Shown here: in pieces, positions 44,007 through 53,484 of the stretch
How the letters are laid out: each line of letters begins with the position of its first letter
How positions within the stretch are numbered: position 1 is the stretch's first letter
Origin: Bacillota bacterium
Lineage (GTDB): Bacteria; Bacillota; Dethiobacteria; DTU022
Assembly: GCA_029782095.1 (NCBI GenBank)
Contig: JAKOVL010000109.1
Span: forward strand, 1 to 55,118
Direction: 5' to 3'
DNA: 55,118 bases
The notes under the pieces: generated by a model
What the model saw: the letters and a program-made list of their open reading frames with translations, nothing else
Database searches by the model: none
What the model was told of the DNA's origin: nothing
Program-made: the position numbers and the translations under genes

Positions 44007-44112
44007 AGATTCGTCAGGAAAGTGTGCTCCACCCGGTTTCACCGGCTTATGACATACTGTTTAATTAGAGCAGAGTTCCCGCTTTGGCCGGACCGGAGCA
44101 CCGCGCTGCAAG

Positions 44113-45144
44113 TTACAAATTGTGGCAGGCCACCCACTGTCCCTGACCCAGGCTGGTCATGGGTGGCTCCTCTTCCCGGCACACCGGCAGAACCCGGTTG
44201 CAGCGGGTATGAAAACGGCATCCGGGCGGAGGATTCATGGGGCTCGGCACATCGCCTTCCAGCAAAATGCGCCGCCGCCGGCGCTCGACCACGGGGTCGG
44301 CGATGGGTACCGCGGAAAGGAGTGCCTTGGTGTAGGGATGCAGTGGATTGGCGTAAAGATTTTCGCTGGTTACCAGCTCTACAATTTTTCCCAGGTACAT
44401 CACGGCAACATGATCGGAAATATACTTAATCATGGAAAGATCATGGGCGATAATCATATAAGTCAGGCCCAGTTCATCTTGCAGCCGCTCCAGCATGTTT
44501 ACAATCTGGGCCTGGATGGAGACATCGACCGCCGAAACAGGCTCATCGCAGACAATCAAATCCGGTTCTACGGCCAGGGCCCGGGCGATGCCGATGCGCT
44601 GGCGCTGGCCGCCGCTGAACTCATGGGGGTAGCGATTGATATGCTCCGGGTTGAGCCCGACCATTTTTAGCAGCTCCTGAATTTTTTCCAGGCGCTCTTT
44701 TTTATTTGACGCCAGCCGGTGAATATCGATCGGTTCTCCGACGATGTCGCCAACCGTCATTCTCGGGTTGAGGGAGGCATAGGGATCCTGAAAAACCATC
44801 TGCATCTGGCGGCGGTTGCGGGCGCGCAGCTCGCCCCTGGCCTTAGCCAGGTCCACTCCCTTATAGATGACAGACCCGGCAGTGGGGCTGTAAAGGCCGA
44901 TTACAGTCCGGCCCACCGTGGTCTTGCCGCAGCCGCTTTCGCCTACCAGGCCGAGAGTTTTTCCTGGAGCAATGGAAAAAGAAACACCGTCCACCGCTTT
45001 GACTACACCCTTGCCAGCCTTGGCCGGCCGGCCCAGCGTCTCCTTCTCTTCAATAACCGTCCCAAAGATGCCGCCTTTGTGGGAGAAATATTTTTTTAAA
45101 TTATTCACTTGAAGGATGGGAGCATCATGCCTTTGTTCAGCCAT
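44113..45144 (-). CDS. oppF: Oligopeptide ABC transporter ATP-binding protein OppF
   Basis: The 343-residue ABC ATPase has Walker [10 protein letters not shown], the signature [14 protein letters not shown], Walker [13 protein letters not shown] and switch His in IIAHDLSM. The C-terminal oligopeptide/dipeptide extension ([15 protein letters not shown], then [11 protein letters not shown]) has the cysteines typical of OppF. It powers uptake with OppD. A polar insert near residues 25-45 follows the first strand. It is last of five genes, two bases after oppD. Confidence 0.93.
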   Translation of the reverse strand: MAEQRHDAPILQVNNLKKYFSHKGGIFGTVIEEKETLGRPAKAGKGVVKAVDGVSFSIAPGKTLGLVGESGCGKTTVGRTVIGLYSPTAGSVIYKGVDLAKARGELRARNRRQMQMVFQDPYASLNPRMTVGDIVGEPIDIHRLASNKKERLEKIQELLKMVGLNPEHINRYPHEFSGGQRQRIGIARALAVEPDLIVCDEPVSAVDVSIQAQIVNMLERLQDELGLTYMIIAHDLSMIKYISDHVAVMYLGKIVELVTSENLYANPLHPYTKALLSAVPIADPVVERRRRRILLEGDVPSPMNPPPGCRFHTRCNRVLPVCREEEPPMTSLGQGQWVACHNL

Positions 45145-45146
45145 AG

Positions 45147-46145
45147 TTAGTAGACCTCCCTCTTAAGCTGGATTGGCGGCGCCTGGGGATGCTTCAGCCA
45201 GCATTTCACCCTGGTACCGTTAAAATAGGGCGGCATTTCCCGGGCGCAGATCTCCATGGCGTAATCACAGCGCGGCGCAAAGGGACAGCTATCAAGTTCC
45301 TGCAGCAAATCCGGGGGCTGTCCCCAGATCGGCGTTAGTTTCTGTCCTTTTTCCATATCCAGGCGGGGAATGGATCTCAGCAGTCCCAGGGTATAAGGAT
45401 GGGACGGCGATTTCATAACCTCATCTATGGTTCCGGATTCCACAATCTGCCCGGCATACATTACCAGAACGCGATCTGCTATCCCCGCAACCACTCCCAG
45501 GTCGTGGGTAATCAGAATGATCGCCGTATTGAGGCGCTCTTTAATCTCTTTGAGCAGCTCCAGGATTTGCGCCTGGATAGTCACATCGAGGGCAGTGGTG
45601 GGCTCATCGGCGATGAGCAGCTTCGGCTCGCACGCCAGGGCCATGGCGATCATGACCCGCTGGCGCATGCCCCCGCTGAACTGGTGCGGGTACTGCTTCA
45701 GGCGCGCCTCCGGCTCGGGTATGCCCACCATTTTAAACAGCTCCACCGCCCTTTTCATGGCCTGGCTCCTGGTCATCCCTTTATGCAGGCGCAAGTTTTC
45801 CGTAACCTGGGTGGCAATACTTAAAACGGGGTTAAGAAAGGTCATCGGATCCTGAAAAATCATGCCGATGGTGTTGCCGCGAATTTTGCGCATCTGCCTT
45901 TCGGTTTTAGTGAGGATCTCTTCCCCGTCAAAGATAATGGAGCCACCGGTGATCCGGCCTGGCGGCGAAGGGATCAATCGCATGATCGACTGGGCGGTAA
46001 CGCTCTTGCCGCAACCCGATTCTCCCACCAGGGCTACCACTTCCCCCGGGTTGACCTCGAATCCCACGCCCCGCACCGCCTTAACCGTACCGGCATAAGT
46101 GCTGAATTGCACTTCCAGGTTTTCGATCTGTAAAATGTGCTTCAT
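45147..46145 (-). CDS. oppD: Oligopeptide ABC transporter ATP-binding protein OppD
   Basis: The 332-residue ABC ATPase has Walker A GESGCGKSVT, signature SGGMRQRVMIAMAL, Walker B LLIADEPTTALD and the switch His in LITHDLGVVAG. The C-terminal Opp/Dpp extension carries SHPYTLGLLRSIP and SCPFAPRCDYAMEIC, a cysteine region that binds an iron-sulfur cluster in some family members. It pairs with OppF. The start follows a GGAGG-type site and lies 12 bp after oppC. Confidence 0.93.
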   Translation of the reverse strand: MKHILQIENLEVQFSTYAGTVKAVRGVGFEVNPGEVVALVGESGCGKSVTAQSIMRLIPSPPGRITGGSIIFDGEEILTKTERQMRKIRGNTIGMIFQDPMTFLNPVLSIATQVTENLRLHKGMTRSQAMKRAVELFKMVGIPEPEARLKQYPHQFSGGMRQRVMIAMALACEPKLLIADEPTTALDVTIQAQILELLKEIKERLNTAIILITHDLGVVAGIADRVLVMYAGQIVESGTIDEVMKSPSHPYTLGLLRSIPRLDMEKGQKLTPIWGQPPDLLQELDSCPFAPRCDYAMEICAREMPPYFNGTRVKCWLKHPQAPPIQLKREVY

Positions 46146-46157
46146 CAGGGCTACCTC

Positions 46158-47084
46158 CTACTTTCTCATCTTGGGATCGAGGGCATCCCGCAAACCGTCG
46201 CCCAGGAAGTTAAAAGCGAGCAGGGTTATACAGATGGCGGCGGCGGGGAAAAACAAGAGGTGAGGATATGATTTAAGGGAGACAAGAGCATCGGAGGCAA
46301 GGGTGCCCCAGCTGGCCCGGGGGGCGGATACACCCAGGCCGATAAAGCTTAAAAAGGCTTCGGTAAAAATCGCCTCCGGTATGGTCAAGGTAGCCGTAAC
46401 GATTACCGGGCCGATGCAGTTGGGGATCAGGTGGCGCAGGAGGATGCGGGTTTTAGACGCCCCGATGGTGTGGGCGGCCAAAACAAATTCCTGCTCTTTT
46501 AAACTTAAAATCTGCCCGCGCACGATCCGGGCCATGGGCAGCCAGTAGACCAGCCCCAGGGCAACATACATACTGATTAAACCGGCATTTTCGGGCAAGA
46601 TCTCTTTTAAATAAACCATCATTAAAATTACCCAGAGCAAAAAAGGGATACTGTACATGATATCCACAAAGCGCATCATCACGTTATCCAGCCAGCCGCC
46701 GGCAAAACCGGAAATACCGCCGTAAAGCACTCCGAATAAAGTCACCAGGCTGGCCATAAAGCCAATGGAAAGAGAAATCCTGGCGCCGTGAAGCACGCGG
46801 GTGAAAAGATCGCGGCCCAACCCGTCTGTACCGAACCAGTGCGCGGCGCTTGGCCCCTGGTTTTTACGGGCAAAATCCTGTTCAGAATAAGAATAGGGCG
46901 AGAGCATGGGCCCGAACACCGCCATAAGGATAATGAAAATAATCACGGCCAGGCTAACCATGGCCAGAGGATTCTTCTTCAGCCGCCGCCAGGCGTCCTG
47001 CCAGTAGGTTGTGCTCGGCCGCACCAGGTCTTCCTGGACTACTTTATACTGCAAAGGTTTAAACATCTCTGTTGACAGCTGCAT
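46158..47084 (-). CDS. oppC: Oligopeptide ABC transporter permease OppC
   Basis: The 308-residue inner-membrane protein has an N-terminal OppC_N segment and helix (WRRLKKNPLAMVSLAVI), a periplasmic domain (HWFGTDGLGRDLFTRVLHGARISLSIG) and the BPD_transp_1 core with its EAA loop (EQEFVLAAHTIGASKTRILLRHLIPN), which contacts the ATPases. It ends ALDPKMRK. It partners OppB; only one base separates the two genes. Confidence 0.94.
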   Translation of the reverse strand: MQLSTEMFKPLQYKVVQEDLVRPSTTYWQDAWRRLKKNPLAMVSLAVIIFIILMAVFGPMLSPYSYSEQDFARKNQGPSAAHWFGTDGLGRDLFTRVLHGARISLSIGFMASLVTLFGVLYGGISGFAGGWLDNVMMRFVDIMYSIPFLLWVILMMVYLKEILPENAGLISMYVALGLVYWLPMARIVRGQILSLKEQEFVLAAHTIGASKTRILLRHLIPNCIGPVIVTATLTIPEAIFTEAFLSFIGLGVSAPRASWGTLASDALVSLKSYPHLLFFPAAAICITLLAFNFLGDGLRDALDPKMRK

Positions 47085-47085
47085 C

Positions 47086-48048
47086 TTACACCAGTTCCTT
47101 TCTGCCGCCGAGTTTAATCCGGGGATCGATCAGGGGGTAGGCGAGGTCCACCAGCAAGTTGGCCAGGATTAACAATACACAGTAGAATATGGTCACACCG
47201 AGAATAACGGTATAATCGCGGTTATAAATACTGGTCACATAGTGTTTACCCAGCCCGGGCACGGCAAAGATATTTTCGACGATAAAGCTGCCCGTTAAAA
47301 TCTGGGCCAGGAGGGGGCCCAGGTAGGTTATCACCGGAATAATGGCATTTTTAATGCCGTGCACCAGCAGCATGCGCAGCTGCGGCAGCCCCTTGGCCAG
47401 GGCGGTCTTCATGTAATCCTGGCTTAATACATCGAGCATGCTCGAGCGGGTGAGGCGGGCGATATAGGCGGTGGGCAGCCCGGCCAGAGCGATCGTGGGC
47501 ATAATCATCTGCTGGGGTGTGCCCCACATGGCCGAAGGGAGCAGGCCCCAGCGGTAGGCCAGGAAATACATCAAAACCGTCCCGATGACAAAACTGGGCA
47601 TGGCGATACCGATGGTGGTAAAAAACATGACCACATAATCAAGGGTTTTGTTCTGCTTCAGGGCGGCCAGAATACCGGCAGGCACCCCCAGCATCAGGGC
47701 CAGGGCAACCACCATGCTCCCCAGTTGAGCCGAGACCGGGAATCTTTCAGCGATGATTTCATTAACCGTCCGGCCGCGATACTTGTACGAAGGGCCCAGG
47801 TCACCCTTAGCCAGGTGCGAAAGATAATCGTAATACTGAACATGGAGCGGTTGATCAAGTTTATACCTGGCTTCAATATTGGCCTTGATCGCTTCGGGAA
47901 GGGCTTTTTCCCGCTGGAAGGGGCCGCCGGGAATAATGTGCATGAACAAAAAAGTAACCGTGACCACTACCAGTAAAGCCATTAAGGCATACAATATGCG
48001 GCGTATGATATAGTTTAGCAAAGCCCTTTGCGCCCCCTTAATTCCCAT
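47086..48048 (-). CDS. oppB: Oligopeptide ABC transporter permease OppB
   Basis: The 320-residue inner-membrane protein has six helices. The N-terminal YIIRRILYALMALLVVVTVTFLFMHIIPGGPF and the EAA loop LSQDYMKTALAKGLPQLRMLLVHGIKNA are standard for OppB/DppB. It lies 130 bp after oppA; that gap contains a hairpin that may lower permease expression relative to the binding protein. Confidence 0.94.
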   Translation of the reverse strand: MGIKGAQRALLNYIIRRILYALMALLVVVTVTFLFMHIIPGGPFQREKALPEAIKANIEARYKLDQPLHVQYYDYLSHLAKGDLGPSYKYRGRTVNEIIAERFPVSAQLGSMVVALALMLGVPAGILAALKQNKTLDYVVMFFTTIGIAMPSFVIGTVLMYFLAYRWGLLPSAMWGTPQQMIMPTIALAGLPTAYIARLTRSSMLDVLSQDYMKTALAKGLPQLRMLLVHGIKNAIIPVITYLGPLLAQILTGSFIVENIFAVPGLGKHYVTSIYNRDYTVILGVTIFYCVLLILANLLVDLAYPLIDPRIKLGGRKELV

Positions 48049-48121
48049 ATTAAGGGGCGGGCCGCAGGTCCTGAGAATTGCCGCTCAGTCCGAACGGTCC
48101 GCCCCAGTCCATCACTGCTCG

Positions 48122-48151
48122 GGTTTACCGTTGACTTTATGGCGGTAAACC
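48122..48151 (-). promoter_or_regulatory. Intercistronic hairpin between oppA and oppB
   Basis: GGTTTACCG (48122-48130) pairs with CGGTAAACC (48143-48151). No T-run follows on the minus strand, so it more likely protects the oppA 3' end or attenuates than fully terminates. That role is inferred from position. Confidence 0.5.
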
Positions 48152-48177
48152 TTTGTTACCACCAGAATTAGAACAGC

Positions 48178-49809
48178 TTAGTCGACCAGGTAGGCTCCTT
48201 TGAAGTCAAGGCCGCCGGTGGTCAGGTAGACATAGCCCTTCAGCTTGGTGCTGACCATCATCGGGTTGGTGTAATAGTAAATGGGCATGATCGGCATATC
48301 ACGCATCAGGATTTCTTCCTGCTCGTGCAGCAGCGGTATCCGCTCTGCCGGGTCGGAGAGGTAAATCAGCTGGCCGATGATCTCATCATAGCGGGCATCG
48401 CCCCATCCGCTGTTGTTGTTGCCTCCGCCGGTTTTGAACATGTCGAGGAAAGAGTTCGGCTCCACATAGTCACCGATCCAGCCGGCCCGGGCCACATCAA
48501 AGTCGCCCTCGTCGCGGGCGTTCAGGTAGACCCCCCACTCCTGGTTGACCAAGCTGATGCCGGTGATGCCCAGGTTCTTTTCCCACATTTCCATGATCGC
48601 TTCGGCAATAATTTTATGCTGTTCGTGGGTGTTGTACAGGATCTCAAAGGGAGGGAAGCCTTCCCCGTTTTCGTAGCCGGCTTCGGCCAGCAGGCGCTTC
48701 GCTTCTTTAATATCTTCCTCAATGAAATCGCCGCCCACTGCACGGAAGTCGGAGCCTTCTTCCACGTCGGCAATTCCCGGCGGCACATAAGCATAAGCGG
48801 GCAGCTCGCCGCCCTGGGTTACCTCTTCAACGATGGCTTTCCGGTCGATGGCCATGGCCAGCGCTTTGCGCACCCGGACATCGTCAAAGGGCTTCCTCTG
48901 GGTGTTAAAGATATAGTAGTAGGTGCCCAGGTAGGGGAAGATATGCAGCTCGTCGGGACGTTCTTCCCTCAGCCGGGGGATTTCAGCGCCGGGAACCTCA
49001 TGGGTCATGTCTAATTCCCCGGTTTCAAACATGGTCAGCTCGGTATTGATATCTTCAACCATGGTAAAGACGAGGCGATCCAGCTTCACCGCATCAGCAT
49101 CCCAGTAGTATTCATTGGGAACATACTCCAGGCGGCCCTGCTCCCACTTCACCGGTTTGAAGGGCCCGTTGACAATCATGGTATCGACGCTGAGGTGCCA
49201 GCCCTCGTTGTCCGCTTCCACGGTGGGCCGGTGCAGGGGATAGTAGGTGGGGAAAGCCGTTAAGTCGAGGAAATAAGGCGCACCCGATACCAGCTTTACC
49301 TTAAGGGTGTGGTCATCCACCGCTGTGACCGCCATATCGTCGGGGCTGCCCTCGCCGGTATAGGCAGCGATGGCGCCTTCAATCAGGTCAAACATGTAGC
49401 AGTAGTCAGCAGCCATCTCGGGATCTACGGCCCTCTTCCAGGCAAATTCGAAATCATGGGCCGTTAGCGGATCGCCGTTGGACCACTTGGCATCCTCACG
49501 CAGGTAGAAGGTATATTCTGTCTGATCTTCGCTGACATCCCAGTGGGTGGCAATAGCCGGCTGCGGACGATTGTTTTCGTCCAGGCGGGTCAGCCCTTCA
49601 TACATCTGCAAAGTCATGTGAAATTCCGGGATACCGGTCATCAGCGCGGGGTCCAGGGTTTCAGGTTCGGTCCCCACATTGTAGGTCACTACCATTTCAC
49701 CGGGCTCGGCACTTTCGCCGCCGGTTTCTTCGCCCTTGCCGCAACCGGCGACAATCATGGTTAGCGCCAGTAAAGCAGCAATCACAACCAGATACTTCTT
49801 CAACTTCAT
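48178..49809 (-). CDS. oppA: Oligopeptide-binding lipoprotein OppA
   Basis: The 543-residue SBP_bac_5 protein in normal order. A signal peptide with lipobox IVAGC (Cys near 23) is followed by the start EMVVTYNVGTEPETLDPALMTG, the middle LREDAKWSNGDPLTAHDFEFAWKR, VRKALAMAIDRKAIV and a C-terminal lobe with DFDVARAGWIGDYVEPNSFLDMF. The WSNG..LTA.DF..AWKR pattern is the OppA type that binds oligopeptides. It is first gene of the opp operon and serves as an internal reference for the permuted paralogue downstream. Confidence 0.95.
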   Translation of the reverse strand: MKLKKYLVVIAALLALTMIVAGCGKGEETGGESAEPGEMVVTYNVGTEPETLDPALMTGIPEFHMTLQMYEGLTRLDENNRPQPAIATHWDVSEDQTEYTFYLREDAKWSNGDPLTAHDFEFAWKRAVDPEMAADYCYMFDLIEGAIAAYTGEGSPDDMAVTAVDDHTLKVKLVSGAPYFLDLTAFPTYYPLHRPTVEADNEGWHLSVDTMIVNGPFKPVKWEQGRLEYVPNEYYWDADAVKLDRLVFTMVEDINTELTMFETGELDMTHEVPGAEIPRLREERPDELHIFPYLGTYYYIFNTQRKPFDDVRVRKALAMAIDRKAIVEEVTQGGELPAYAYVPPGIADVEEGSDFRAVGGDFIEEDIKEAKRLLAEAGYENGEGFPPFEILYNTHEQHKIIAEAIMEMWEKNLGITGISLVNQEWGVYLNARDEGDFDVARAGWIGDYVEPNSFLDMFKTGGGNNNSGWGDARYDEIIGQLIYLSDPAERIPLLHEQEEILMRDMPIMPIYYYTNPMMVSTKLKGYVYLTTGGLDFKGAYLVD

Positions 49810-50133
49810 TTCCCCCTTTATTGTTTATATAAAAACCGAAACAAGAAAAATAGTTTGTCTATCCAGCACCCACCTCCCTTTTTCGTAAAAAAACTCGATA
49901 CATCTTCGTATGCACCAATATAATATATTTCAACAGAAAAATTATTTTTCCTGTCGGGAGAGGGGAATAAATAAATAAAACGGCCGCCGTCAGGCCTGCG
50001 TGTTTAAAACGGCGCCTGAAGCCGCAAACACCTTCAGCTTCAGTAGGGGACCAGCCATTACTTGGGGGACTATGCAGCCAGAACTAAAGAAATCAGGGTA
50101 GGATTCTACCCTGATCACGTGGTGAAAACTTAT
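49810..50133. other. 324-bp gap between opp operon and tRNA cluster
   Basis: On the minus strand a TTGAAA followed 17 bp later by a weak TACGAA could be the opp promoter (about 49890-49930), and GGGAGGTGG lies near 49872. I see no gene. A GATCAnGTG-like inverted repeat (ACCCTGATC region near 50095-50120) has no clear role. Confidence 0.4.
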
Positions 50134-50224
50134 TGGTGCCGGAGACCGGAATCGAACCGGTACGGGTATTAAAATACCCGAGGGATTTTAAGTCCCTTGC
50201 GTCTGCCTATTCCGCCACTCCGGC
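50134..50224 (-). tRNA. tRNA-Leu (anticodon UAA)
   Basis: Acceptor GCCGGAG/CTCCGGC, anticodon loop CTTAAAA, a long variable arm (CGGGTATT/AATACCCG) typical of class II tRNAs, T-arm GGTTCGATTCC and encoded CCA. Confidence 0.95.
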
Positions 50225-50234
50225 AAAAAAAATA

Positions 50235-50308
50235 TGGAGGCGACACCCGGATTCGAACCGGGGATAAAGGATTTGCAGTCCTCTGCCTTACCACTTGGCT
50301 ATGTCGCC
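50235..50308 (-). tRNA. tRNA-Cys (anticodon GCA)
   Basis: Acceptor GGCGACA/TGTCGCC, anticodon stem-loop GGACTGCAAATCC, T-arm GGTTCGAATCC and CCA. Confidence 0.96.
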
Positions 50309-50319
50309 TCAATAAAAAA

Positions 50320-50394
50320 TGGAGCGGAAGACGGGATTTGAACCCGCGACCCTCGCCTTGGCAAGGCGATGCTCTACCACTGAGCCACTTCCGC
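50320..50394 (-). tRNA. tRNA-Gly (anticodon GCC)
   Basis: Acceptor GCGGAAG/CTTCCGC, anticodon stem-loop CGCCTTGCCAAGGCG, T-arm GGTTCAAATCC and CCA. Confidence 0.96.
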
Positions 50395-50401
50395 GTAACA
50401 A

Positions 50402-50477
<76 letters not shown>

Positions 50478-50490
50478 GAGATAAAAATGG

Positions 50491-50567
50491 TGGCGGAGCT
50501 GACGGGACTCGAACCCGCGATCTCCGGCTTGACAGGCCGACATGTTAACCGACTACACCACAGCTCC
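50491..50567 (-). tRNA. tRNA-Asp (anticodon GUC)
   Basis: Acceptor GGAGCTG/CAGCTCC, anticodon stem-loop CGGCCTGTCAAGCCG, T-arm GGTTCGAGTCC and CCA, followed by a second CCA. It is first in the five-tRNA minus-strand cluster (Asp-Phe-Gly-Cys-Leu). Confidence 0.95.
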
Positions 50568-50581
50568 GCGCTGCACTAATT

Positions 50582-50610
50582 AGTATACACAACGACCCTG
50601 TAAAAGTCAA
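50582..50610 (-). promoter_or_regulatory. Promoter of the five-tRNA operon
   Basis: On the minus strand TTGACT (50605-50610), 17 bp, TATACT (50582-50587), about 15 bp before tRNA-Asp. Confidence 0.8.
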
Positions 50611-50733
50611 CATCTAAAAAAGTTGTAGCAGCTTGCCTCTTTAACAAAGATCAAACTGTACAACAGGGTGGGCGGATCAAGCAGCAACAAGAGCAAAACT
50701 TGAGCCGGCTCCCCCGGGTGACCCCTGCCCCGG

Positions 50734-51429
50734 CTAGTCCAGGGTCAGTGTCTTGGAGGGCTTGGCGGAATCCTGCTCCTGCTGCAGGCGGGAAAGCCGT
50801 TCTTCTTCAGCCGAACTGTAATAGATCAGGCTCTGCAGCTCCATGGTCAGATCAGCGTTAAATACATGCACATGGGAGGGCACATTTAGCTTCACCGGGG
50901 CAAAGTTCAGAATAGCCCTGACCCCGTGGCTGACAATTTCATCAACCACTTCCTGGGCGGATTCGGCGGGAACAGTGATTAAAGCTACTTTGATCTGATG
51001 CTCCTTGATGATACGGGACACCTCGGCATAATCGTAAATGGGAATCCCGCTGATGTCAGTGCCGATTAAGGCGGGATCTTTATCAAAGACAGCCTTAACA
51101 GTGACATAGGGGTTTTTGGAAGCATTATAACGCGTCAGGGCGGTGCCGAGATGCCCGGCCCCGATGACGATAATATTTGTCTTCTTATCCAGACCGATAA
51201 TTTTTAAGATTTGCTCCCGCAGGTATACTGTATTATACCCGGTTCCGCGAGTGCCGAAAGCGCCGAAATAAGCCAGATCTTTGCGAATCTGTTCTGCAGT
51301 GAATCCCGATTCGTTGCTCAGTTCTTTCGAAGAGATAATTTCTACATCCCGGCGGATCAGATTGTCCAGAATACGCAGATACACGGGAAGGCGTTTGATT
51401 ACTGACTTGGAAATGCTGCGGTGAGGCAA
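50734..51429 (-). CDS. rex: Redox-sensing transcriptional repressor Rex
   Basis: The 231-residue dimeric repressor senses the NADH/NAD+ ratio and controls fermentation and respiration genes. The N-terminal winged helix (AVIKRLPVYLRIL-type start, SSKELSNESGFTAEQIRKDLAYFGAFGTRGTGY) is followed by the Rossmann motif VIGAGHLGTAL and the C-terminal swapped helix. The TTG start at 51429 has AAAGGAGG upstream. No convincing Rex operator was found in this window. Confidence 0.96.
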   Translation of the reverse strand: MPHRSISKSVIKRLPVYLRILDNLIRRDVEIISSKELSNESGFTAEQIRKDLAYFGAFGTRGTGYNTVYLREQILKIIGLDKKTNIIVIGAGHLGTALTRYNASKNPYVTVKAVFDKDPALIGTDISGIPIYDYAEVSRIIKEHQIKVALITVPAESAQEVVDEIVSHGVRAILNFAPVKLNVPSHVHVFNADLTMELQSLIYYSSAEEERLSRLQQEQDSAKPSKTLTLD

Positions 51430-51477
51430 TAGACGCGCCTCCTTTCCAAAGTAATGTTATGGCAACGCTATGATAAT

Positions 51478-51506
51478 AGTTTAACATACACCGGATCAAT
51501 AATCAA
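51478..51506 (-). promoter_or_regulatory. Promoter of rex
   Basis: On the minus strand TTGATT (51501-51506), 17 bp, TAAACT (51478-51483), about 50 bp before the start codon. Confidence 0.55.
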
Positions 51507-51539
51507 CGTTAATGGTTTGCAATTGAAAAAATATTTAAA

Positions 51540-52508
51540 CTAATTGTGCCGCCTCACGATCGTCTCGATCAGCCCCAGAAATAGCTCCTGTTCATCCCGA
51601 CCCAATCCAGGCACAAAGGAGAGGATTTGCCCGGCCCGATCGGCATACCATAAGGCCTTTTTCACTGTATAGTCTATGCCGCCGCTTTCCCGCACGGCAC
51701 CGGCCAAATGTTCCCTTTCAGCTTCACTGCTATCCCCGAAAAAAATCTGGCGCAAGGCTTCCTTTTGGGGTGAATGGTTTAAGGTATAGATCAGCGGCAG
51801 GGTCAACACCCGGTTGCGCAGGTCGCTGAGCGCCGGCTTGCCGGTACGGCCGTTCGTGGCATAATCCAGCAGGTCATCGGTCAACTGGAAGGCTACCCCC
51901 AGGTTATAGCCAAATTTGGACCAGAGCTCCTGCTCTGCGGCATCTGCGCCGCTGACCAGGCTACCGGCCTGGCAGCACCCGGCAAAGAAAGCCGCCGTTT
52001 TCTTGCCAATCCAGTTAAAATAGACTTGCTCCATGGTGTCGGGATCAAGCCTGGCATAAGCCTGGTCGATTTCACCTTCCGCCATATCCCTTACTACCCG
52101 GGAAAGCAGCTCCAGGAGGGGCCAGCTGTGATACTGCAGCAACAGTTCAAAAGCGCGGGCCAGCAGATAGTCCCCGGTAAGAATGGCGGTACGGTTATCC
52201 CAGCGCACATGCACGGTAGGCTTTCCTCTGCGTGTAGGGGAGTTGTCAATGACATCATCGTGGAGCAGCGAAGCAATATGCACCAATTCCAGGGAGGCCG
52301 CCGCATCAATAAAGCGGCTGATATCGCGATCCCGGCAGCGGGCGACGCATAAAAAAATGGCCGGGCGAATCATCTTGCCCCTGCTTTGAAGAATATAGCC
52401 GCCGGTTTCTTTGATCCGGGAACTTGCGCCGGCGACAGTCTGCTGCAGGACCGCTTTAACCTGCGCCAGCTCTGCCGCGATAATGGAAAATGGATTTTCC
52501 TGGTTCAT
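51540..52508 (-). CDS. Polyprenyl diphosphate synthase (heptaprenyl-type, component II-like)
   Basis: The 322-residue all-trans prenyl transferase has the two aspartate-rich motifs LLHDDVID (first, DDxxD) and LTDDLLDYA (second), GGK.IRP-like SRGKMIRPAIFL, and RRGKPTVH. It elongates isopentenyl units, probably for the menaquinone side chain (the hepT/ispB type); chain length cannot be read from the sequence. No menaquinone genes or component I gene are adjacent. The gene ends 110 bp before rex begins on the same strand. Confidence 0.92.
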   Translation of the reverse strand: MNQENPFSIIAAELAQVKAVLQQTVAGASSRIKETGGYILQSRGKMIRPAIFLCVARCRDRDISRFIDAAASLELVHIASLLHDDVIDNSPTRRGKPTVHVRWDNRTAILTGDYLLARAFELLLQYHSWPLLELLSRVVRDMAEGEIDQAYARLDPDTMEQVYFNWIGKKTAAFFAGCCQAGSLVSGADAAEQELWSKFGYNLGVAFQLTDDLLDYATNGRTGKPALSDLRNRVLTLPLIYTLNHSPQKEALRQIFFGDSSEAEREHLAGAVRESGGIDYTVKKALWYADRAGQILSFVPGLGRDEQELFLGLIETIVRRHN

Positions 52509-52583
52509 CAGTCACCTCTTTTGCCAGGGTTGCTGATTGCTTTTCGACAGGAAAAGCAATTTTCCTCTTGCTAAAACAGCACA

Positions 52584-52607
52584 AAAATCAAGCCCACCCG
52601 GTGGGCT
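52584..52607 (-). terminator. Terminator after mnmM
   Basis: AGCCCA (52591-52596) pairs with TGGGCT (52602-52607). On the minus strand TGATTTTTG follows. It lies ten bases after the mnmM stop. Confidence 0.7.
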
Positions 52608-52617
52608 CATCTACCGC

Positions 52618-53169
52618 TTAAAGTTTATGCACCGTAATCAGCACCGGAGGGTGGTGAGCCTGGTTAAGATAAAAGGTATAGGCTACACGGTATTCACGGC
52701 TGTTCAGCGTCTTGCAGTAATCCAAAAGCGCCTCTTGTTCTTCTTTACCTCCGGGATGGCCGGGGTAGGCCACCACGGTAATCACGCCTCCGTTTTGCAG
52801 CAAAGTTAAAGCTTCCTTTAAAGCAGCGAGGGTGGTCCCTTTGCCCGTTACGATACGGTGGTCTCCCCCGGGCAGGTAGCCCAGGTTGAACATGACCGCG
52901 GATACCGCCTCGTTTACATAGGCAGACATCTGCTCGTGTCCAGCCTTAATTAGCTTAACCCGGTCCAGGAGATTTTCCTGCTGCAGCAGGGCAGAGGTGC
53001 GCTGCAGCGCCTCTTCCTGGATATCGAAGGCATAGACCCGGCCTCCCGGGCCGGCCAGCCGGGCCAGGAACAAGGTATCGTGGCCGTTGCCGGCGGTGGC
53101 GTCAACGGCCACCCCTCCCTCGCGCAGCGCAGTTTTAACATACAGGTGAGCCATCTCTGTTATTTTCAT
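52618..53169 (-). CDS. mnmM: SAM-dependent tRNA methyltransferase MnmM (YtqB-like)
   Basis: The 183-residue Rossmann methyltransferase has the SAM motif VDATAGNGHDTLFLA near residue 22, FDIQEEAL, and the family block VMFNLGYLPGGDH followed by TVVAYPGHPGGKEE. YtqB of Bacillus methylates the wobble uridine in the last step of mnm5(s2)U synthesis and was named MnmM; assignment here is by family. The ATG overlaps the stop of the preceding DUF503 gene (TAATG), which indicates translational coupling. Confidence 0.9.
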   Translation of the reverse strand: MKITEMAHLYVKTALREGGVAVDATAGNGHDTLFLARLAGPGGRVYAFDIQEEALQRTSALLQQENLLDRVKLIKAGHEQMSAYVNEAVSAVMFNLGYLPGGDHRIVTGKGTTLAALKEALTLLQNGGVITVVAYPGHPGGKEEQEALLDYCKTLNSREYRVAYTFYLNQAHHPPVLITVHKL

Positions 53170-53459
53170 TAGTAATTTTCCTGTTGAATAGAGATTATGT
53201 TTACCCTGCCGTCCTCTTCAATAAAAGAGATGATCTGGCGCATGATCGAATCGGCGCCGCTGCTGTTGTGGCAAACCGCCGCCATGCCGATTTCGGAGCG
53301 CTGCCACAGATCCTGGCTGCCCACTTCAGTCACGGATACATTGAAGCGGTTGCGTATACGCTTGATCAAACTCTGTAAAACTGTCCTTTTTTGCTTGAGT
53401 GATCCCGCCTGGGGTATCTGTATCTCCAGAAGACAAATGGCCACGCGGATAGATACCAC
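53169..53459 (-). CDS. DUF503-family protein (YlxP-like)
   Basis: About 96 residues with the family features VAICLLEIQIPQAGSLKQKR, RIRNRFNVSVTEVG and DLWQRSEIGMAAV. YlxP/DUF503 proteins are small and lie near translation genes; the function is unclear. The frame is open upstream to 53552, but that part overlaps the BFN gene and does not match the family. I chose GTG 53459, which is preceded by AGGCGGGA. It is coupled to mnmM. Confidence 0.85.
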   Translation of the reverse strand: MVSIRVAICLLEIQIPQAGSLKQKRTVLQSLIKRIRNRFNVSVTEVGSQDLWQRSEIGMAAVCHNSSGADSIMRQIISFIEEDGRVNIISIQQENY

Positions 53460-53484
53460 TCCCGCCTGATAATATTGATGTCGT